Assembly (NCBI GenBank): GCA_026874595.1
Contig: CM049322.1
Span: forward strand, 23,283,400 to 23,347,399
Length of the DNA: 64,000 nt
Source: Sipunculus nudus
Taxonomy: Eukaryota > Annelida > Sipuncula > Golfingiida > Sipunculidae
Reading direction: 5' to 3'
In this document: piece by piece, positions 1 to 10,300 of the stretch
Layout of the letters: each line of letters begins with the position of its first letter
How positions within the stretch are numbered: the stretch's first letter is position 1
Notes under the pieces: generated by a model
Seen by the model: the letters and a program-made list of their open reading frames with translations, nothing else
Told to the model about the DNA's origin: nothing
Databases searched by the model: none
Translations under genes and position numbers: made by a program

Positions 1-140
1 CAGGCTGTGCGAGTCTTGTTTATCACTTATTAAAAAGGCCGAAAAATCTGCACAAGCCGAATCTGAGCTCACATCAAAACTGTCTGATCTACGAAGGACT
101 ATCACAAGCCAAAAGGATTTGGGTACTAGAGCAGTTAAAG
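1..140 (+). CDS. Gene 1 exon a (left end cut by window)
   Basis: The frame from base 2 is open to a donor AAAG|GTACGT at 140/141 and encodes a Lys/Glu-rich helix that begins LCESCLSLIKKAEKSAQ. It ends in phase 1 (a single G), which matches the next acceptor. A CxxC-like pair sits at its start. Confidence 0.65.
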
Positions 141-3100
141 GTACGTACTAAAATATGTATGGACACTACGATGTATCTACACAGAAACATTGTATGACAG
201 GAAATTCTCTTCTGCATGATTACGGTTACATATCAAGTCATTTTCAAATCTAAGGTAAAAAGTAACGCTTTTGATATCGTGTAAAATTTATATTTCACAG
301 CCAAGAACGCCTTATTACGAGGGGAGAGCGTACACAACTCGGTGTTAGCTGGGTTGTCACCTGTATTAAGGCTGTCCAGATTACAGCGAGCTTTAGAACA
401 TTTTGAGGAAGCCTTGTCTCACCAGAGAAACAAGCAAACGCTAATTCCTGCCGCAAAAGTTTCATGGGACCTAGCTTCATTGTTTGCTGCAAAGGGAAAA
501 AGCGAAAAAGAAGTAATATTTTTCATATATGTTTTCATCAATATTCAGTTTCGAACATGTGCCACTGAGTAATAGCACCAAACATATTATAAAATGTGTT
601 CAGTGATATGTACATGAGGATTTGAGTTAGGTGTTTCATTTTCAGACTACAAAGAAGCATTACTTCCGTGCGATAGACCTATACGCAGGTATACCCAACG
701 TCGAGGGGCCCACAGCAGAGGTCACTGACTTAGAGACTTGTTACCAAAAGGTTAAACAGTGGATACGGGGGGCAGCAAATGGTCAAGATGAAGAGGACAA
801 TCTCTTATATGAAGCTGCCCGACATCTATCTGACGGCAAACTTAAATGCACGGAGTTCCTTCATCTTGGAAGGAGATTTTATGAAAAAGCATTAGAATGT
901 TTCCGGTCCAGACAGTACAAACACTGCCGGAGGTGAGAATGTATACTTCAAGAATATTATAACAACTGAGGGATTAAAATAATAGCAATGCAGGATATTT
1001 CGTGTAGAAATACGAAACTTTTCCTGCAATCTGATCAGATATGTTTTCCTTTTATATTTAAATAGATTGCTCCAAGATTGTAACTTTCCAACTGAGGAGG
1101 CAAAACGTCTTAGTTCCCGAGAACCAGATATTCACAAAGAAGCAAATATCTTAGAACAAGAAATTTATCTACAGTCTTGCATTACAGATGGCAGAATAAA
1201 AATTGAAGAAGGTATTTCTTATCCACTCTTGGTTTTGGTTGTGGTCTGTCAGTAATCTGTTACTGTAATCTCATTGTGAGTAAAATCTTGAATTCTATAC
1301 AGAAGTAGTCGCTCCCGTGATTAGCAGGTGTGCGATACTTTCCAAGCGAGGGTAACAAGATAAATTAATAATTAAGAAATCTAGGATTAAACTTCGCTTT
1401 GAGAGCTCACACAAATGCACAGAATACTGAGTCGCTGTGTGAATAAAGCAATTTTAAAGACCGAAAACCCCTAAAAACAAATTTATTATATTTAATTCAA
1501 TTATACACTGTAAGAAGAAAGGGTTTTATAAAACGGTTGTTTATAGATAAACGGGTTGTTCTTTCTTCCCTCACCCGTAGCCTCTTGTAAATGGGTTTTG
1601 TTTTATGTATTTCCCGTAAAAACCCCTTTCCCGCGAGTGTGTCATTAATTCGTTATATTAACGCGAGGGTGCACTGCCGGCGTTTGACTGAACACGTCAC
1701 GCGTGACGTGTATCTTCTTGGCGGCTTCACCAGTGACATGAGGTGTCAGAAAGACCAACAGCAAATTACTATTTTTATGCAGAGAATCCGTCACTCTCAG
1801 AAATTCAAGCTTTCAGGTAAGTCAGTTTTGTATCATGATGATCATGGCAATTGCTTGTAAACAGGTGAAACAACTTGGCACATCTACATTTAGTTTTACG
1901 CCGTGGAATGTTAGGCGCATGGCGGCGTCTAGTGCAGTGGGATTTTCAAGATGGCGGCCCGGTAAGACAAAAGCAGGTGGCTTGGTATGTTTTCGCGATG
2001 AAAAGGCTTTTTAACGGATGTCACCTAAAAAGGACGATTCCTATATGGTCTGCCGGATGTAAAAATCCGCATTGCATTAGAATCAAGGAGCAACACGACT
2101 TTGAAAAGCATTACTCAGCCGGTCTTTAACAGCGCTACCGCCCCCCCCCCCCCCCCCGTCCCCGGCATGTAAACAAACGACATTTGCATCCCAAAACGTG
2201 TTGTGTCCAAGTTATACGTATACTGGGTACAAGTTATTACCAGCAGACACATGCATGTTTATTTACTTATTACATAACTGGGCATTTTCGCTATGTACGG
2301 ATTATATTTTTTGTTGTATTATTATTATTGACAATATTGTTCAGTCCAAATCAGATGCCTGGGATGTCATCCAGGCCACATATATTTAATATTTATATAG
2401 TTACAGAATACAGTTAACAAAAGAATAAATAAAATGCTGAGTCCTTACATAGGAACAGTAACATTAATGAATGTTCATGTCTTCGATAAATTATTTTATG
2501 TTCTAATGGATTATATTAAGTGGTGCTATAGGACAACATATTTAAAAAAAAATGATTTAACCTTTAAGATTTACAAAAAAATACAAAAATTACTTTTATA
2601 CATATATTCCATTGCATGTGCTGGTAAACTCAAAATTATTTTTTTTTAATTAGAATTTACATTGTCAACTCACTTTGATTTTTAATTATACCCAGCTGAT
2701 TTTGAAAAGGAGTATCCATTTTAGAGCCTTGTCAGCAGTGTGTTCATAATGCCTCAATATAAAAATTAGTTTGCAATGGTGATTTCTCACCTACCTCTTC
2801 CATACATATATACAATACCATTATGATGTAGCCTCTGTACATATATGATATGATTAATAGCTTACAACAGTTTATATAATTTATAAAGGCCAGACAGCAA
2901 CCTTTATTAATATTTTCACATACTTGGACCAATGATCAACTTCCAGCATAAAAAGTAAAATAAAACAGAACTTCCATGCATTTTTTCTTTGACAACTTGT
3001 TGAATTTGAAAATTACAACTGTTATGTGCCTCCTGCTAATTCAACAGTTTGTAAGTTCTTCAATTAAATTTCAATTATCTATCACAGAATATGTACAGTA

Positions 3101-4292
3101 CTATACTGAGCACTTTTAAGGTATCATTATAATAAAAAAATAATTCCATTTGATACACATCTGTGGGCCTTGTTGTGAGTTTGGTATAGCAACCTTCTTT
3201 ATGTATAAATGTATCTATCTGTGAGAAAGTAATATTGAATGTCCAACCCATCACTCTTCTTCCAAGTACTGGTACATGCATACATGTTTGAACTAATAAA
3301 GTAATATCTGACAGAGAGTACTATCTCCCCATCCTCAAAGTACTAATTTATTAGTGGGAAAAGATAGTATATACACCTACCCGTGTGAAGAAAGTCACAT
3401 AAGCAGAAAGCACTGTCCGACACTTCAACCCCCCCCCCCCCTCCCCTCAACCACTCCATGTATTTGATGTCGAGTGAAGACAGGTACACACACCTATGTG
3501 TGTGAGGCCAGTCACATTTGACAGAGAGTACTGTCCAACACCTCAAACCCCCCTCCCCTCACTATCCCTCCATTTGATAGATTTGATAGAGCGTACTGTC
3601 CAACACCTCACTGTATTTGATGTCGAGTGAAGACAGGTACACATACCTATGTGTGTGAGGCAAGTCACATTTGACAGAGAGTACTGTCCAGCACCTCACT
3701 CCCCCCCCCCCCCCCCCACACACACACACCATGTATTTGATGTCGAGTGAAGACAGGTACACATACTTATGTGTGTGAGGCCAGTCACATTTGTCAGAGA
3801 GTACTGTCCAACACCTCACTCCCCCCCGCCCCCCCCACACACACTCCATGTATTTGATGTCGAGTGAAGACAGGTACACTTACCTATGTGTGTGAGGCCA
3901 GTCACATTTGTCAGAGAGTACTTTCCAACACCTCACTCCCCCCCCACACACACACACACTCCATGTATTTGATGTCGAGTGAAGACAGGTACACATACCT
4001 ATGTGTGTGAGGCCAGTCACATTTGTCAGAGAGTACTGTCCAACACCTTACTCCCCCCCCCCCCCCCCACACACACACACTCCATGTATTTGATGTCGAG
4101 TGAAGACAGGTACACATACTTATGTGTGTGAGGCCAGTCACATTTGTCAGAGAGTACTGTCCAACACCTTACTCCCCCCCCCCCCCCACACACACACACA
4201 CTCCATGTATTTGATGTCGAGTGAAGACAGGTACACATACCTATGTGTGTGAGGCCAGTCACCTTTGTCAGAGAGTACTGTCCAACAACTCA

Positions 4293-4323
<31 letters not shown>

Positions 4324-7300
4324 CATGTATTTGATGTCGAGTGAAGACTGGTACACACGTATGTGTGAAGCTGGTTACATTCAACAGAGAGACATTGACA
4401 TTTCCAACAACTCACTCCCCCCCCCCCCCCCCCCGCACACACACACACACACTCCATGTATTTGATGTCGATTGAAGACAGGTATACACGTATGTGTGAA
4501 GCTGGTTACATTCAACAGAGAGACATTGACATTTCCAACACCTCAACCCTCCCCCCCCCCCCCTCCCCTCACCACCCCCTCCATGTATTTGATGTCGAGT
4601 GAAGATGGGTACACATGCATAATAATATGTCAATGTCAATATCTCATATCAGTCTCATACACACAATAAATTGTTTTAAAGCTTATAGGGCAATGCAGTC
4701 ACTTGTTATTTTAAGCTCAGCTGATTATTAGTCATTTGAGGTATATTCGTGGTCCATTTTCCGTTGTCTGTCTTTCCGTCTGTTTACAGTCCGTTAGACT
4801 TGCACATTTTGAAACCGTTAGACCTACAAATCCAAAACTCAGCATACTGTTAGATGTCCCCTGAATCTCCTACCAAAATGGGTCACTGAGACTAAAAAAA
4901 ACTTCTTTGTTATCAGCTTTGTGTGTCTAAGTCTTTCTCTCCTATTTTAAATATTAAGTGATTGTAAATGAACTTTTTTATTCTGTAAGCATTGTAGAAT
5001 TAAGTGATACAAGTACCTGGTCCCAACCCTGGTATGTACACTATAAAAATACAGAGATGTTGTAACTCCCATATATTAATGATATATATTAAAAAATAGA
5101 TCAAATTGAACAAAAGTGAAAACTACTGAACTTTCAACAGCGTATCAAAAGGCCAACTAATGATCTTGGTAATAATACACATCTTATTTTCACAACCTGC
5201 TCACATGCTTCAATTTTAACATTAGGAAATGCATGGTTTGGTCACAGAACATTATTTGTAACAATTTCTTACTCATAAATACAAACCCATCATGGACTAA
5301 ATTGCCTTTTCCCCTTTTATCTCCATTTGATATTATTTTACATTTTTACCTTCAAGTTCAACTTCAGCAGAGCACAGTGACCCTTTGGTCCCTTGATTTT
5401 AATTACTTACCAGTGTAATATATGTGTGGTATCATATATAGGCAGATTCAGAATTTTACTGGAAACAGAAGTGGTACAGTCAAGAATAAAGGTGCTCACC
5501 TCGAAAAGGAGAGGAACCAGGAGACACTCCCTCTTTGTTCGAGTTGCATGTTTTAATGATCAAATATTAATCTTTTCAGGTGCCCATTCAGGAAAGGATA
5601 TAAAAGAATAATGACTGCCCTGTTACATCAGTATCCTCATATAGGAAAATATGTAAGTACTTTCTGTTAAGATCAACGGGTTGTAGCCTGTACAGTACTT
5701 TAGAATTATTTTAATTTTAAAACATATCTATAAAAGAAATATGACAATGACAGTCTGATACCTGAAGTAAGTGATGTTGGTGGAAATAATAACTGTAAGC
5801 AATCACAAATATATTTCTGTTGGTACACTAGAATGGTTTTTGTTTTCACTTGTTAATTGTTATTTATTTTGAATTATTACCTGCAGGGTAAACAAATGTT
5901 AGCAAAAGGTGGATTTAGAAGAGTCGGTTCAAGTATTATTATTTATATGAGTGATTTCTGTGTAGTAATTATATTCCTGGAAGGAACCCTTTCCCAGCAC
6001 GATGAAAGCAATAAGAATACCACTTACTGACACTCCAGATGCTGCCCACACGATAGCAAAGTATGGGAGATGAGGAAAGAGTGGGCAAAAGAGGAAGAAC
6101 TTGACCAGTGAAGATGAGGAAACACCGCAAAAAAGGACAAGACCGACAATTCAGGTCAGGTTTTAGCTCAGCTGACTGAAAGTCAACTTAGGTATAAGAG
6201 TGGCGCATTGTCCGTCGTCAGTCCAGCCACAAATTGTAACCGCTAATCCTGGAAACTTGTTACTTAAAATCCAAGTAGGTTTATAAAAAAATATTCTTGG
6301 AAACATGAAAATAAGTCACTGCAACCTATTTCCTTCAAGCAGTTACCCTCCCCCCCCCCAAAAAAAAAAATAATAGAAAATTTGATAGAAAACCTCCAGT
6401 ATATTGATAATGTATGCATGGATTGCCATGAATCTTGCCTTGAATGTTAACAACAACTAGATTTGTCAGTTCCCTAAAACTGGTGGCACAACCTGTATTT
6501 TTTCATAATTTTTACAATTTTTTAGCTCAGCTGATTAAAAGTCATCTGAACTATAACAAACACTCTTTGTCCATCCGTTAATAAAGCACAAATCGTACCT
6601 GCTGGACCTACAATCTTATATTTGACATCCAGGGAGGTCCATGAAAAATCTCCATAGAAACCTGAAATTAGATCTCTGTTACCCATATCCTTTTAGCTAT
6701 GGGACTCTTACATACCCCCCAGAATAATGAAAAATTTGATACAAAAGCTCCAGTTTCTGAATAACTAATGCATTGATCTCCATGATTCTTTGCATGCTTA
6801 TTGGTCATGGAATGTTTCTTCAGTTCCTAAGATTGATGGTGCCACCTGTATTTTTTATGCATTTCTTCCTTTATTTTCAGAATGCCAAATTATGTTGATA
6901 CTATCAGATTCGCAACTGTGGTTTCAACTGTGTCCTTTTGTATTTATTAGGGCCCCGCTTGAGAAAGGAGATGCCCTATATTAATCACCCTGTCCGTCCA
7001 TCTGTTCATCTTTCTGTATGTCTGTCAAATTTGTTTCCTGGTGATAACTCCAGTTTGGATATGGATTTCAAATTTGACCTATTGTTCACCCATCTCTAAC
7101 GCATGAGGTCAAGGTCACATGACCTACACTTTTAAAAAGATTGTGGATGTATTTTGAGCCAAACTTTCCATTTCAAACTTGCCAATAGGGGAAGTTTTCT
7201 CTTGATTTTCGGGTCTCTAGGTTAAAGTTCAAAGTCACAGAACTCATCCATTCATATATTAGTTTATGAATGATAACTCAAGTATGGGTAGACAGGTTGG

Positions 7301-10300
7301 CTTCAAACTGATCACAGTTATCTATATATATATATATATCTGGCACCCATATTTTGAAAAGCTCATAATCATATTTTTATAGACAAATTGACCTGAGCAT
7401 CAAGACCCATGGTCCCCAGTTTTGTGAACAAACTCAGATTTGATGTCTTCAGTGAATAAGGTAGACACCAAGGGTGACTAAGATGTTAAATATAAATCTG
7501 AGTGACAGTCATCTGTTATCTGTGGAAGACGTTTTCATCACTGAAGGCTGCTATGAATAAGGATATATTTATATAATGAGTAACTTACGCAATGGAGCAT
7601 TCAAAAAGGTAAACAAAGCAGCTTGTGACCTGTTGTGACAAATAGGGTGTTGGACCTGCTGAAGCTGCAATGTATACAGTTTAAGTGATGCAGGACACAT
7701 GTCCAGATATAGATTCGAGGCCAAAAGTGTCATTTATTACACAGTGCAAATGCAATTATTACATAATTTGCTTGTTTTAACATGCTTGTCAAATTTAGTT
7801 TATGCTCATTTGATTTTTTACAGCATTTTATACCAGCTAATGAATTAATGTTTATTATTATAGTTTGGTCCATGTCCAGTATTCTATACTTTACAGGGTT
7901 TTATAAGTTCTCTGGGTATTATTACATGCATATTCCAATCACTTAGTAGAAATACTGAAACTTTCACACATATGTGATTATGAGTCTCCCACAACTTTCA
8001 TGTAGTCCATGAAGGTGCACAGTCAACACAATCACTTGGAAATTATGCCACTGTTCTCAGAGTCAGTTTCAGCTGAGCTCTGGGACCCCTAGGTCCCTTG
8101 TTCGTTCTGTTCAATCTAAAGCTGTATTATAATTTAAAGTAACTGATAATAAACATTATAAAGCAGCATACAATTACAGCTATAAGAGCATCAATTTCAA
8201 TCACTTATTGGCTATTTTGATAATTCTCTTGAGTATTTCTATGGTATTTCCATTACAGGATGTCACATCACCTTTCTCCACCATCAAGGAAGACGGCAAG
8301 GGCCAATTCCAGCTGAAAGTGGATGAGCAACTTGTTATTGAAGGGGCAGAAAAGTAGTTTTCACTGGTCTTGGCAGCATGGTTCACAACCTTTGGGTATT
8401 TGCCATCAGTTACGCTCAGAGGTTGCAAAAGACATGTTTGTTTATAGAAATTTATGCCATTGGCAAAGATGATACAAAAGTGCCCACTACAGTCGACACC
8501 TGGGCATCAAAACTTAACATTTCATATTGTGATTTAAGACCATTTTGTTTGCAAAGACTTTGGGAACCAAATATTAATATACAATGCTAGTTCTTGTTAA
8601 ATTTTAGCTTGTTGTGCATTTGAGTGTATCAATGAGATATTTTATTTTAAAAGTGGAATTGTAATTTATGTTAAATTACTTCAAAGTTTACAATTAAGAT
8701 TTTCAACTGCATTAAGTAACCATATTTATATTACATTTATAGCTCAGCTGACTACAAGTAATCTGAGCTACAGTAATGGTCCGTTGTCCGTCAGCCTGTC
8801 CTTTTAGACTGGCATGTTTTGAAACCATCAGACCAACGAATCAAAAATTCAGCATACTGTTAGATGTTCCCAAGACCCCCTACCAAACCGTACACTGCAT
8901 GGGTCATTGCAGGTTTGTTCCTTCGAGAATTTAAGGTAAAACCTGAATTTTCAATTAAAAACCTATTATTAAACACTTTCAGGACTGCCTAATATCACTT
9001 TTCTTTCCTTAATATTTACTATTATTATTTCTATCTATAGTTCCTATGTACATGCCAGAAATTAGGTCAGTATTACGTTATTTGTGAAAAATATGGGCCA
9101 AAACATAATGCACTTTGTCAAACAATAGGGAAAGAATGCTGAATCCCTTCACATGATAATTGTTGAAGCTAAAGCATTTTTTCCAGTTATATGGCTTTAT
9201 TCAATAAAAATTTAATTGTATACCTAAAATTAGACTTGATTTTTTTTTTAATTTTATGTTATTGGCATAAATATAAAATTAGTACCTTAAATTTTGGCCA
9301 ACATTGACCACTGCATTTTTTTTACCTTTGATTTAATATTCACAGCAGGTAAACATAAGAATTTAACCTGAAATTTGAAAGTAAAGTTTAAAAAAAAATT
9401 ATACTAGTTATTGAAGTTTTCTACAGAGGCTCTTTTGTAATGATTTGCATTGTCAAGATCCATTTCTGGTGGATCAGCCCTGCCTGGGTAACCTTATCAG
9501 TGATGCAACGCTAGTCGATCACCCCTGCTGTCACAGGTGTACATTTATTCTTATGGCACCTCTCCCTCCCCCTCTCCTAGTTTATTGCAATAACTGTATT
9601 TCTTTAATTGTGAAGCTGTTTACATTCCAGTGTACAAAACTTTTCTTGAAATAATTATTCAAAGAGTAATCTAGTTGATGTCGTGTTGTGGTAATGTGGC
9701 ATCTCCTTTTAAATAATTTTAGCGAATTAAAATATAATTAAACCCATCAGTAGGCATAATTTGGATAATATGTGAGCCAAATCATGGATAAGTCAAGGTG
9801 CAACTTAAAATTGTGAATTCAAAATCGTGTTATTTTCAAATTTTTATTGTTTTTCAAATTTAAGAAATATATATCATAAAAATAGATCTGTGTACATACT
9901 GTGATGTTACCTGACCAAATAAGCTACAACTTTTGATGCAGTTTGTGAATTATGAATCAACTTAGATATTCAGATATATATGTTATACGGTGAATGCATA
10001 GTAAAATTTATAAACTTGAAAAAAAATTGATGTTATTAAAAAGATGAAGATCTAGTGCAAACATTTGTTCATTATTTTCCTGCTTCAATGGAATGGGTAT
10101 TAAAGTGATTTGATTCTTTTTCCATTTTTTTACATGTTTTTAAATATTTAATTATTATAAATAACCTTTTTTTCTGTAAACACAGTTGACTTAAATTTTA
10201 TATCCTGTAAGAAGTATATTCAATGGAAATTGTTACTCCCCTCATCACCCCCCCCCCCCCCCTTTGTCATCACTTTGTCCCTGCACCTGAGCACTTTGGA

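Noticed and set aside
1591-1860. 89-residue frame before the candidate start exon
   Set aside because: No recognised domain, and the ending crosses a donor-like AG|GTAAGT at 1816. It may be untranslated leader or transposon sequence.
3562-4465. Repeated small proteins on both strands with poly-Gly or poly-Pro
   Set aside because: They are translations of the 120-base minisatellite with its C/CA runs.
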